Source: Cytophagaceae bacterium
Lineage (GTDB): Bacteria > Bacteroidota > Bacteroidia > Cytophagales > Flexibacteraceae
DNA: 20,026 nucleotides
Direction of reading: 5' to 3'
NCBI GenBank assembly: GCA_947464365.1
Contig: CANHWS010000028.1
Location: 1-20,026, forward strand
Shown: piece after piece, positions 6,290 to 14,109 of the stretch
How positions within the stretch are numbered: position 1 is the first letter of the stretch
Layout: the number at the start of each line of letters is the position of its first letter
Notes under the pieces: generated by a model
Databases searched by the model: none
Told to the model about the DNA's origin: nothing
Seen by the model: the letters and a program-made list of their open reading frames with translations, nothing else
Translations under genes and position numbers: made by a program

Positions 6290-7060
6290 GTGCCAATGTC
6301 ATTTGTCAATTACTCCCACTACCGCGAGCCAGAGGACTTTAGGCGCTTGGTTTTTTTTCAGGATACCCTCATCAAGCGTTTTGGCGGTACAAATGCGCGG
6401 GTGCTGGATCTTGGCTGTGGCAACGGCAATGTCAGTCTGCAGCTTGCTGGGGTAGGTTTTAAAGTACTAGGAGTAGATCTAAGCCCAGAAACCATCGCAA
6501 TAGCACAAGCGCGCAATGTCTTTAGTGAAAATCTGGAGTTCAGGGTCCTGCCCGCTGAGGAGATCGAAACACTTGAGCCCTTTGATGCCGTCATTTGCAG
6601 TGAGGTATTAGAGCATCTTTACGACCCAGCTTCAGTAATGCGTGTCATCAACAAGTTGCTAAAGCCAGATGGTGTGGTGTGTGTCTCAGTACCAAATGGT
6701 TGGGGCCCGCGCGAACTCCTAGTGACCCGCCCACAACAGATTATCCTCAAAAGCCCGATCAAAAAGCTGTATTTGGGCATCAAGTCCTTGTTTGGCTACA
6801 AGGGTGTCACAGGCCAAAGCGCCAGTGGAGACCTCACGCACGTTCAGTATTTCACCAAAACTGCATTAGTCAGGTTAGGACGTGATGCTGGTTTCAAGAT
6901 GTTGAAGTTCGGCAAAGTCGCTTTTATCGCCAAGGTTTTCCCCTTGTCGCTCATCTTTAGGTCGCGGCTACGGCTTCAGTGGTGGGACTGTGTTTTGGCC
7001 ACCAAGTTGCCTCACTATTTTGCCTCTGGATTCACGATGTCCTTCGTTAAAGATAAGTAG
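6290..7060 (+). CDS. class I SAM-dependent methyltransferase
   Basis: A 256-residue methyltransferase. Motif I is VLDLGCGNGNVSLQL (residues 38-52), followed by VLGVDLSPETI with the acidic residue that holds the SAM ribose, then FDAVICSEVLEHL and the post-motif LLKPDGVVCVSVPN. The C-terminal third is hydrophobic and basic with an amphipathic look, which may favour contact with membrane or lipid-linked sugar. The frame opens with GTG at 6290, but ATG at 6296 (MSFVNYSHYREPEDF) is the likelier start. It sits 32 bases after the sugar transferase. The substrate is probably a sugar or sugar-phosphate of the growing polysaccharide unit, inferred from position. Ubiquinone-type or small-molecule methylation cannot be excluded on sequence alone. 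Confidence 0.88.
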   Translation: MPMSFVNYSHYREPEDFRRLVFFQDTLIKRFGGTNARVLDLGCGNGNVSLQLAGVGFKVLGVDLSPETIAIAQARNVFSENLEFRVLPAEEIETLEPFDAVICSEVLEHLYDPASVMRVINKLLKPDGVVCVSVPNGWGPRELLVTRPQQIILKSPIKKLYLGIKSLFGYKGVTGQSASGDLTHVQYFTKTALVRLGRDAGFKMLKFGKVAFIAKVFPLSLIFRSRLRLQWWDCVLATKLPHYFASGFTMSFVKDK

Positions 7061-7110
7061 TGATCCTCTGCACGGCTAGCCCATACCCTATGACCAAAAT
7101 ATGCTAAAGA

Positions 7111-8379
7111 ATGCCATTTGACGACCAAATATCATGGATTTTGCTATCTGCAAGCCTAGTGGTTGGTGCATTCTTGTGGCTACATCCTTTGGCTAGCTTG
7201 GTTTTTGGCATTCGCCGACCAGTGGAACCGATTAAACCCATCGCTACTGGGCCAGAAGCAAAAATCCGCCAATCAGCAAAGTTTGGCATCATCATCACCG
7301 CCTGGAAGTCTGGTGCATTGGTCCCACCCTTGGTGCGATCGTTGTTGGCTCAAACCCACAAGGAATACCACATCTTCGTTGTGGCCGATCAATGTGTTAT
7401 AGACTCCGAGATCAGTGCCCACGCTGGTATTAGTGTTCTTTACCCATCCACTGCCCTCAACAGCAAAACTAGGGCTATTGACCTAGCACTGGACCACATG
7501 GCTGACCAGTTTAATGCTGCTGTCATCTTCGACCCAGACAATCTGGCCTCGCCACATTTTCTTGCAGAGGCCAATAAACTTTGGCAGCTTGGCTTCGATG
7601 TCATCCAAGGCAAACGCGTTGCCAAAAATGCTCAGAACCAAATCGCCCAACTGGACGGAATGGGAGAGGCCTACTACAACTTTGTCAATCGCAGAGTACC
7701 ATTTCTCCTAGGTGGGTCTTCCGCCGTAAGTGGGTCAGGTATGATTCTATCGGTTGATCTCTACAGAGAGATTTTGGCAGAAAAGGTATTTCAGACAGAC
7801 AAGATTATCCCCGCCGAAGACAAGCTACTGCAGGTCAAAGCAATAATGCTTGGCCATAGGATCGCGTTTGCCGAGCGGGCCTTGGTCTACGACGAAAAAA
7901 TCACGGATGGCTCCCAGCTAGAGCGTCAACGAACCCGTTGGCTAGGTAGCTATTTTATCTATCTACCACTTGGGTTTGAGCTGTTGGCCAAGGGCCTTTT
8001 TCGTGGTTCTATTCACTGGATGTCCTTTGCGCTTTGGTTTATGTTCCCTCCAGTAGTGGTACTGATATTGTCTGCGTCAATATTGACATTGCTTGGCTTG
8101 GCGACTGCGCATTATGCCATTGCCCTAGGCTTGATTATCTCGGTTGTAGCCTTCTTGACCAATTATCGTTTTGCAGTCAGCCAGATGGCGCCTAACATCC
8201 AGATGAGCCATGCCATTCGGCGCCTGCCCCATTTTGTGGGTCGGTTGTTGCGTGCCCTTCTCAGGATCAAAGAAACCAAAAAGGATTTCTTGGCCACCAG
8301 CAATACCCATGTGCTGGACATCCATGACCTAGATAATCAAGCCATATTATCCGATTCGCCAAACCAAGAGCGATCCTAG
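7111..8379 (+). CDS. membrane glycosyltransferase family 2 with QxxRW motif
   Basis: A 422-residue GT-A enzyme with one N-terminal helix (about 8-32), a cytosolic catalytic domain and at least two C-terminal helices (about 303-331 and 334-351). Catalytic marks are FDPDN (D141/D143, nucleotide-sugar metal site), SGSGM, AEDK (E236/D237, probable base) and QRTRW (Q273-W277), the QxxRW motif of processive enzymes such as cellulose and hyaluronan synthases. It may therefore either polymerise or add a single sugar to the lipid-linked unit. Since a Wzy-like polymerase is also encoded, single addition is as plausible as processive synthesis. A polar 60-residue C-terminal tail follows the helices. Spacing is 50 bases from the methyltransferase and 47 bases to the next transferase, consistent with one operon. 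Confidence 0.9.
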   Translation: MPFDDQISWILLSASLVVGAFLWLHPLASLVFGIRRPVEPIKPIATGPEAKIRQSAKFGIIITAWKSGALVPPLVRSLLAQTHKEYHIFVVADQCVIDSEISAHAGISVLYPSTALNSKTRAIDLALDHMADQFNAAVIFDPDNLASPHFLAEANKLWQLGFDVIQGKRVAKNAQNQIAQLDGMGEAYYNFVNRRVPFLLGGSSAVSGSGMILSVDLYREILAEKVFQTDKIIPAEDKLLQVKAIMLGHRIAFAERALVYDEKITDGSQLERQRTRWLGSYFIYLPLGFELLAKGLFRGSIHWMSFALWFMFPPVVVLILSASILTLLGLATAHYAIALGLIISVVAFLTNYRFAVSQMAPNIQMSHAIRRLPHFVGRLLRALLRIKETKKDFLATSNTHVLDIHDLDNQAILSDSPNQERS

Positions 8380-8426
8380 AGTCGTGCCGCTGATATAACC
8401 GTACCACCTACAGGAACACAAATCCA

Positions 8427-9533
8427 ATGCCCACATCGCCAATACATATCTTACATGCCATCCGCCAGACAACCTTTGGTGGAGGTGAGATGTATGTGGC
8501 CAACTTGGTCCGCGCTTTGCGGCAGATGGGTGTCCTGAATACCATCCTGACATTTCAGGATGGAGCGATCGGGCAACAACTCCGAGACGAAGGTTTTGAG
8601 GTGATCCACTACCCTACCACCTCCCCCTTCGATGTCAAGACTATCCGGATGGTAGCAAAACTCTTGGCCGATCGCAAGACCTTTAGTTTGGTCCACGCTC
8701 ATGGCACTCGTGCTGCCAGCAATGTGCTATTACCAGCCAAGTGGGCCCATTTACCAAGCATCTATACTGTCCATGGCTGGTCCATGCACCCAGGCCTAGG
8801 TGCCGCACAACGTTTTGTAAGGCGCCAGATCGAGTCCTGGATATGCAAACTGGCCACCAAGGTGGTTTGTGTAGGTCAACAAGATGCAATTTTTGGTGCC
8901 CAAACACTCAATATCCCAAAGCCAGATGTCATCGTCAACGGCATCCCAGTAGCTGAATTTGCCGCCATACCACCGCTTCAGGTCCATCGGCACAAAGTTA
9001 CCTTCGGCTTTGTGGGGCGCATGACCTATCAAAAATACCCCGAACTATTGGCTCAAGCCTTTAGCCAGATTAGTGCTGCATATCCCGAAGCCCGTTTAGT
9101 TTTTGTCGGTGGTGGTGAGCTAGAGCCCGCAGTCAAAGAGCTACTTAAGACCGAAATTGCAAATGGCCAAGCAGAGCTTCGTGCCTTCAGCCAGGATGTG
9201 CCTTCTCAGCTTGCCTCTATCGATTGTTTAGTCCTACCCTCTCGTTGGGAAGGTTTGTCTTTGTCCTTGATCGAGGGTATGGTGGCAGGCCGATATTGCA
9301 TCGCGAGTGACATCCTTAACAATGCAGAGGTCATTACAGATGGTGTTACAGGAACCCTAGTCTCAATCAATGAGGTCCACCCCCTAACAGAGGCCATGCG
9401 TTTGGTCCTTCTGGATCCAGAAAGGACTAACCAAATTGCAAGTGCAGCACGAGTTTACGGCCTCCAACACCATGACTTTGCGTCCGTCGCACAAGAAAAC
9501 AAGGACTTGTATCACCGATTGCTAGGCCTTTAG
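8427..9533 (+). CDS. glycosyltransferase family 4 (GT-B fold)
   Basis: A 368-residue soluble or membrane-associated GT-B enzyme. The N-terminal acceptor domain starts ILHAIRQTTFGGGEMYVANLVRAL, the usual glycine-rich loop of GT4. The C-terminal nucleotide-sugar domain has VTFGFVGRMTYQKYPELL, LVFVGGGEL and SRWEGLSLSLIEGMVAG, with E275 and E283 forming the EX7E motif of retaining GT4 enzymes. No membrane helix is evident. It should add one sugar to the lipid-linked repeat unit on the cytoplasmic face. It precedes the flippase gene by 46 bases. Donor sugar and linkage cannot be inferred. Confidence 0.92.
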   Translation: MPTSPIHILHAIRQTTFGGGEMYVANLVRALRQMGVLNTILTFQDGAIGQQLRDEGFEVIHYPTTSPFDVKTIRMVAKLLADRKTFSLVHAHGTRAASNVLLPAKWAHLPSIYTVHGWSMHPGLGAAQRFVRRQIESWICKLATKVVCVGQQDAIFGAQTLNIPKPDVIVNGIPVAEFAAIPPLQVHRHKVTFGFVGRMTYQKYPELLAQAFSQISAAYPEARLVFVGGGELEPAVKELLKTEIANGQAELRAFSQDVPSQLASIDCLVLPSRWEGLSLSLIEGMVAGRYCIASDILNNAEVITDGVTGTLVSINEVHPLTEAMRLVLLDPERTNQIASAARVYGLQHHDFASVAQENKDLYHRLLGL

Positions 9534-9579
9534 ATCCCATCAGCACGAAGTACATTTCCACAAAGACCTATATCCCCCA

Positions 9580-10917
9580 ATGCCTAATAACAAACTACTT
9601 GCATCCGGACTGTACTCGCTGGTCCAGAATGTACTAGGGCTTATGTTTGGCTTTGGAGGCTTCATTTTGTTGGCTCGGCTGTTACCGAAAGATGTGTTTG
9701 GGACTTGGGCCCTGTTCATGACAACCATCAGCCTGATCGAGGTGGCCCGTAACGGACTGGTCCAGAATGCCAAGATCAAGTTCCTGAAGGCACACCCTGA
9801 GCAAGAAGGAGACATCATGCGGGCTAGTCTGACGATCAATATCGGGATTAGTGTTCTTTCAGCCGTCCTCTTAGGTGTAGGCAGCCAGCTATTTGCCAAC
9901 TTGCTCAAGTCACCGATCATTGTTGATTTATTCTGGATCTATGGCCTCACTACGCTAACACTAATCCCGTTCAGCCAGATCAATGTCCTGCAGCAATCTA
10001 GGCTCAACTTTGGCCCTGTGCTGCTTGCGACTTTGATCAGAGCAGGACTTTTCTTTTCCTACATCGCCTACCATTTTTGGCTTAACTCCCCGCCGGATCT
10101 GCATCATTTGGCGGTCGTGCAGCTGATATGTGCGGCGCTGGGTAGCATTTTTGCCATCCTCGGAGTCGGTCGTGATTTTGTCCTTTCATCTACCGTGGAT
10201 TGGGGCTGGGTACGTCGGTTATTGCATTTCGGGAAGTTTGTTTTTGGCACCAATGTCAGCGCCATTCTATACAGCAGTGTCGATCAGTACCTCTTGGCCG
10301 GCCTAACAACCAAGTCAGTTGTGGCTGACTATAACGCTGCCGTCCGGATCAATACACTTGCAGAAGTACCTGTCTCCACAGCCGCCAGCATCCTATACCC
10401 GTATAAGGTATCACTCCAACACAAAGGAGACAACGAGGAGGTCAAAACGGTATTTTACAAAGGCGTCGGGGCGATCGTAGGGCTGCTTTTGCCAGTTGTA
10501 TTGTTGTGCTGGGCCATACCGGGGCCAATAATGTTGCTGATTGCAGGGCCCAAATACCTAGCTGCCGCACCCCTGTTGCCCATCTTGGCATGTTGCGCAC
10601 TGCTACAGCCCTTCCTGAGGCAATTTGGCACCCAGATGGACTCCTCAGGCCACCCTCACATCAATTTTGGAGTTGCCCTCTCGATGGCCTTCCTAAACTT
10701 TGCACTGAATTATTTCTTCATCCTACGATGGGGAGCAATAGGGGCTGCATCAGCCACGCTTACAACACAGTTGGTTTTCTTGCTGATAGCGGCCTGGTTG
10801 CTGAATCGTTTTTTTCAGATTAAATTGTTCCGCTCATTCCAGTACCTCTTTGCTGCTTATGAGATCGGACTTCGGCGATTAGGCATCGGATCGAGTCGAT
10901 CTCAACAACCCCAATAG
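9580..10917 (+). CDS. Wzx-like polysaccharide flippase (MOP superfamily)
   Basis: A 445-residue, strongly hydrophobic protein with about twelve membrane segments. The start (ASGLYSLVQNVLGLMFGFGG) and the following ARLLPKDVFGTWAL are the typical opening of oligosaccharide-repeat flippases, where the first helix is followed by a (K/P)xxFG turn. It should move undecaprenyl-linked repeat units from the cytoplasmic to the periplasmic side of the inner membrane. The C-terminus is short and basic. It lies between transferase genes, as usual in Wzx/Wzy loci, and the polymerase needed for this route is found downstream at 14110. The start ATG is preceded by CCCCCA and no Shine-Dalgarno sequence. Confidence 0.9.
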   Translation: MPNNKLLASGLYSLVQNVLGLMFGFGGFILLARLLPKDVFGTWALFMTTISLIEVARNGLVQNAKIKFLKAHPEQEGDIMRASLTINIGISVLSAVLLGVGSQLFANLLKSPIIVDLFWIYGLTTLTLIPFSQINVLQQSRLNFGPVLLATLIRAGLFFSYIAYHFWLNSPPDLHHLAVVQLICAALGSIFAILGVGRDFVLSSTVDWGWVRRLLHFGKFVFGTNVSAILYSSVDQYLLAGLTTKSVVADYNAAVRINTLAEVPVSTAASILYPYKVSLQHKGDNEEVKTVFYKGVGAIVGLLLPVVLLCWAIPGPIMLLIAGPKYLAAAPLLPILACCALLQPFLRQFGTQMDSSGHPHINFGVALSMAFLNFALNYFFILRWGAIGAASATLTTQLVFLLIAAWLLNRFFQIKLFRSFQYLFAAYEIGLRRLGIGSSRSQQPQ

Positions 10918-10975
10918 CGCTGTTACTACAAATTGCCAATATATCTCCCAATCACAACAACCGTCCCCCCGTCTT

Positions 10976-12211
10976 ATGGACAACCCAAACAAAAACATCA
11001 CAGGCAGAGACTTTATTGTCTTTTCGGTCTTGTCATGGTTTGTCGAGACAGGCAGCAATAGCCGCAACATATCGCTCGAAATTGCCACTAGTGGCAACAG
11101 GGTCCTTTACGTCGACCCGCCCTTAGATCGGATTACGGCCTACCGCCAAGCCACTGACCCTAATGTCCAGCGCAAAAAGGAAGTCCTGAAGGGTACCCGC
11201 CCTTCCGTCCGGCCCCTGATCGACCGCAAAAACATCTGGCTGATGGACCCAGTCCTTACACTAGAGAGCATCAACTTCTTGCCAGATGGGTGGATCTATG
11301 AAAAACTCAACCGCCTCAATGCCAAACGTTTGGCCGCCAATGTGCAGCAAGCAGCCGATGCCCTAGGCTTCAAAAATGCAATCGTACTTGTCGATAGCGA
11401 TGCTTTGCGTTGCTGTTTCATAAAGGATTACCTCCCTTGCACTACCTATCTTTACTATACCCGCGATTTCCTGCAGGGCGTCCCGTACTGGCAACGTCAT
11501 GGACGTCGGCTCGAACCTGTCCACATGGCTAAAGCAACAGCGGTGGTTGCCAACTCAGAGTACCTGCGCGAATGGGCAGCCCAGCACACAGACAAGGCAT
11601 ATTACATCGGCCAAGGCTGTAACACTACCCACTTTAACCCAGACAAGGACTGGGAGCTACCCTTTGACCTGCCTGCAGACAATCGGCCCAAAATTATCTA
11701 TACTGGCTACCTGACCTCCATTAGGCTCGATCTGGACCTTATGATTGGTATGGCAGAGGCTAGGCCAGATTGGGATTGGGTCATGGTCGGGCCCGAAGAT
11801 GATGCCTTTGCCAGCAGCAAGCTTCACCAACTAGGCAATGTCTTGATGCTAGGCAAGAAGAACATCAATATCGTGCCTGCCTATATCTACCACTCAGACG
11901 TCTGCATTAACCCACAGGCCCACAACGAGATCACCAAAGGCAACTATCCACTCAAGATAGATGAGTACCTCGCGATGGGTAAACCTGCCGTGGCCACCCG
12001 CACAGAGTTTATGAAAGCCTTCGGAGACCATTGCCTCCTGGCAGATGGGGTGGACGAGTGGATCAGCGTCATCGACCACGCCCTCCAGACCAACACCAAG
12101 GAGCAAGCACAACACCGCCGTACATTTGCAATGAGCCATAGCTGGGAAAACAACGTTAAAGAAATTTATGGTGTCATCAATCAAGTAGAGGCAGATGGGA
12201 CTAATCAATAG
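10976..12211 (+). CDS. GT-B glycosyltransferase (TuaH-like)
   Basis: A 411-residue protein whose C-terminal half has a GT-B donor domain: KIIYTGYL, WDWVMVGPE, NVLMLGKKN, and KIDEYLAMGKPAVATRTEF, which replaces the EAMA-GxPVV signature of GT4 enzymes. The N-terminal half begins RDFIVFSVLSWFVETGSNSRNIS and VLYVDPP. This resembles a subgroup of transferases with the teichuronic-acid enzyme TuaH, by recall. No membrane helix is evident. Its end overlaps the start of the acyltransferase gene by 17 bases in another frame, which suggests translational coupling. It probably adds a sugar to the repeat unit. The donor is unknown. Confidence 0.87.
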   Translation: MDNPNKNITGRDFIVFSVLSWFVETGSNSRNISLEIATSGNRVLYVDPPLDRITAYRQATDPNVQRKKEVLKGTRPSVRPLIDRKNIWLMDPVLTLESINFLPDGWIYEKLNRLNAKRLAANVQQAADALGFKNAIVLVDSDALRCCFIKDYLPCTTYLYYTRDFLQGVPYWQRHGRRLEPVHMAKATAVVANSEYLREWAAQHTDKAYYIGQGCNTTHFNPDKDWELPFDLPADNRPKIIYTGYLTSIRLDLDLMIGMAEARPDWDWVMVGPEDDAFASSKLHQLGNVLMLGKKNINIVPAYIYHSDVCINPQAHNEITKGNYPLKIDEYLAMGKPAVATRTEFMKAFGDHCLLADGVDEWISVIDHALQTNTKEQAQHRRTFAMSHSWENNVKEIYGVINQVEADGTNQ

Positions 12212-12830
12212 GCTAAAGGATCGCTTCAAGACGAGCCCCGCCTTGAAGCGTTGGACGCTATGGGCCCTCATGCCCTCAGGGCAAGCCAAGCCAAGGCTTT
12301 GGGTCAAGTGGTTCCTCAACCCCTGTATCCATCACTATGGCCGTGGCAGCACCATCGTCCGCCCTTGCCGACAGGACATTTTGCCGTTCAACAAGTATAG
12401 ACTAGGAGCCTACAGCACCATCGAGTCCTACTCGACAGTAAACAATGGCGTCGGGGATGTACTTATCGGAGACAATACCCGTATCGGTATCGGGTGCGTT
12501 CTGATAGGTCCAGTCACAATCGGTAATGATGTCATCCTTGCCCAGAACATCGTGATCAGTGGGCTGAACCATCAGTATCAAGACTTGACCCTCCCGATAT
12601 GGCGCCAGCCAGTCGACACGAAGCTAATTGTCATAGAAGATGAGGCCTGGATCGGGGCCAATGCAGTCATTACCGCAGGGGTCCAAATTGGCAAACATAG
12701 CATCGTTGCGGCAGGCAGTGTGGTAACTAGGGATGTAGCTTCTTACACGATTGTGGCCGGAAACCCAGCAAAACCAATCAAAAAATACAGTTCCCTTACA
12801 GGTACTTGGGACCGAATTAAACAGGGTTAA
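12195..12830 (+). CDS. hexapeptide-repeat acyltransferase
   Basis: A 211-residue left-handed beta-helix protein. Hexapeptide repeats run through YRLGAYSTIESYSTVNNG, VLIGDNTRIGIGCVLIGPVTIGND and, after a loop with GLNHQY, through AWIGANAVITAGVQIGKHSIVAAGSVVTRDV, ending in the family's AGNPAKPIKKY. The His in GLNHQY is placed like the catalytic His of the maltose/galactoside O-acetyltransferase group. It probably acetylates a sugar of the polysaccharide using acetyl-CoA. The N-terminal 60 residues are basic and Trp-rich (WTLWAL, WVKWFL), possibly for membrane contact. Serine acetyltransferase and UDP-sugar N-acyltransferase are other members of the fold and cannot be wholly excluded. It overlaps the upstream transferase gene by 17 bases. 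Confidence 0.9.
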   Translation: MGLINRLKDRFKTSPALKRWTLWALMPSGQAKPRLWVKWFLNPCIHHYGRGSTIVRPCRQDILPFNKYRLGAYSTIESYSTVNNGVGDVLIGDNTRIGIGCVLIGPVTIGNDVILAQNIVISGLNHQYQDLTLPIWRQPVDTKLIVIEDEAWIGANAVITAGVQIGKHSIVAAGSVVTRDVASYTIVAGNPAKPIKKYSSLTGTWDRIKQG

Positions 12831-12907
12831 TCTTGTCAAAAAGCATCTTTGTCGTCATTATTAGCCATTTAGACGTATTTGGTATCGATTATTGGCGCAA
12901 AAAAAGT

Positions 12908-12915
12908 TAAATTTG
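12908..12915 (+). promoter_or_regulatory. candidate -7 element before the small membrane protein
   Basis: TAAATTTG matches TAnnTTTG exactly and ends 17 bases before the ATG of the 46-residue gene, within a 102-base AT-rich gap. The nearest upstream TTTG (12878-12881) is 26 bases away, farther than the usual 19-21, so this is a half-supported call. Confidence 0.35.
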
Positions 12916-12932
12916 ATACATAATCTTACACG

Positions 12933-13073
12933 ATGAACAAGCACGTAACATCTAAGCCATTTAGCAGCCAGGCGCTTAAGCGTGGCCGCGAGGGTCTAGC
13001 TAGGGTCGTGACGATGGCATTGGTTACCTTTATCTTGGTATATGTTTTCCTTGATATTATCTTTGGTAAGTAG
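12933..13073 (+). CDS. 46-residue single-helix membrane protein
   Basis: A short frame starts with ATG at 12933 and ends with TAG at 13071-13073. The product has a basic N-terminal half (MNKHVTSKPF, LKRGREGLAR) and one clear membrane helix from about residue 25 to 44 (VVTMALVTFILVYVFLDIIF), ending in GK. The positive-inside rule puts the N-terminus in the cytoplasm. It is on the coding strand of the locus, fills most of the gap between the acyltransferase and the next transferase, has a -7-like sequence just upstream, and its codons resemble those of its neighbours. I do not recognise the family. It may be a small partner of the polymerase or a transferase, or a leader peptide. A promoter-like sequence for the next gene lies inside its 3' end. 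Confidence 0.65.
   Translation: MNKHVTSKPFSSQALKRGREGLARVVTMALVTFILVYVFLDIIFGK
13035..13065 (+). promoter_or_regulatory. candidate internal promoter for the downstream GT2/polymerase genes
   Basis: TTG (13035-13037), a spacer of exactly 20 bases, then TATCTTTG (13058-13065) is a full Bacteroidota -33/-7 match. It sits at the 3' end of the 46-residue gene, about 74 bases before the next ATG at 13139. Being inside a coding sequence it may be fortuitous. Confidence 0.4.
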
Positions 13074-13138
13074 CCTAGGCCAACTACCAGGAAAGCACGA
13101 AAAATCCCTTAGTACCCATCTCGATTGACCAACCCCAA

Positions 13139-14089
13139 ATGCATAGTCCGGACGTATCTGTTATCATCGTAAACTGGAACACAGCTAACCTGCTGCGTGC
13201 CTGCTTACGGTCGATCCAGACCGAGATGAGAGCATTCGTGGCCGAAGTGATCGTGGTTGACAATGACAGCGCCGATGGCTCGGCCCAGATGGTAGCCACC
13301 GAGTTCCCAGAAGTAATTTTGATCGCCAATGCCCAAAATCTAGGTTTTGCAAAGGCAAATAATCAAGGTCTTGAGGTCGGTACTGGCCGTTATATGCTCT
13401 TGCTAAACCCCGATACAGTTGTATTGGATACTGCCATCGACAAAATGATTGCCTTTGCAGACAGCAAACCAGCAGCTCAACTTGGCATCGTCACCTCACG
13501 TCTGCTCAATGATGACCGGACGCTGCAACGTTCTGTTCATAAATTCTACAGTTTCGGCAGGTCCTTCCTCGAAAACAGGTTCTTTACTGATTTGGCCTCT
13601 AAGTTTGGCATCTTCGGCAAGTTCCAGAGCAACAGTTGGGCACACGACACCACAAAGGTGATCGACTGGGCCTATGGTGCCGTAATGCTTTTCAGCCGTG
13701 ATTTCCTAGACTCTGTTGGCAAACTCGACGAGCGTTTCTACATCTATGCCGAGGAGATGGACTACTTCATGCGTGCCCAAAAGGCTGGCCGTGATAGCTG
13801 GTTCTGCTCCGAGGCCAACATTGTCCATATCGGCCGCGCTAGCACACGTCAGCGTAAGGCCGCCATGTTTATCCAGAACTACAAGAGTTTCTATATCTTT
13901 TTGCTCAAGCACTATGGCCTGACCGACTATTGGTTGTACCGCCTGCGTGCAAGTATCTACCTTGTGCTTTGGTATTGTAGGTTCATGCCGTTCTCTGACC
14001 AAGAGAGCAAGGCCAACAAACAAGTCTATGCCGAGACCCTTAAATGGCACCTCAGCCCAGACAGTTTTAATCTCCTACAGGCCGTTTAG
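13139..14089 (+). CDS. glycosyltransferase family 2 (rhamnosyltransferase-like)
   Basis: A 316-residue GT-A enzyme with the opening VSVIIVNWNTANLLRACLRSI, VVDNDSADGS, NLGFAKANNQG and LLLNPDTVV (N90-P91-D92, the donor/metal site), then the acceptor-side motif YGAVMLFSRDFLDSVGKLDERFYIYAEEMDYFMRAQKAG. This pattern is that of WbbL-type transferases, which often add rhamnose, but sugar identity cannot be read from the sequence. The C-terminal portion (about 250-290) is aromatic and could touch the membrane. It follows the small membrane protein gene by 65 bases and precedes the polymerase by 20 bases, the tightest spacing in the locus, so the two are surely co-transcribed. Confidence 0.92.
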   Translation: MHSPDVSVIIVNWNTANLLRACLRSIQTEMRAFVAEVIVVDNDSADGSAQMVATEFPEVILIANAQNLGFAKANNQGLEVGTGRYMLLLNPDTVVLDTAIDKMIAFADSKPAAQLGIVTSRLLNDDRTLQRSVHKFYSFGRSFLENRFFTDLASKFGIFGKFQSNSWAHDTTKVIDWAYGAVMLFSRDFLDSVGKLDERFYIYAEEMDYFMRAQKAGRDSWFCSEANIVHIGRASTRQRKAAMFIQNYKSFYIFLLKHYGLTDYWLYRLRASIYLVLWYCRFMPFSDQESKANKQVYAETLKWHLSPDSFNLLQAV

Positions 14090-14109
14090 CCCAAAAGCAC
14101 CAAGATCCA

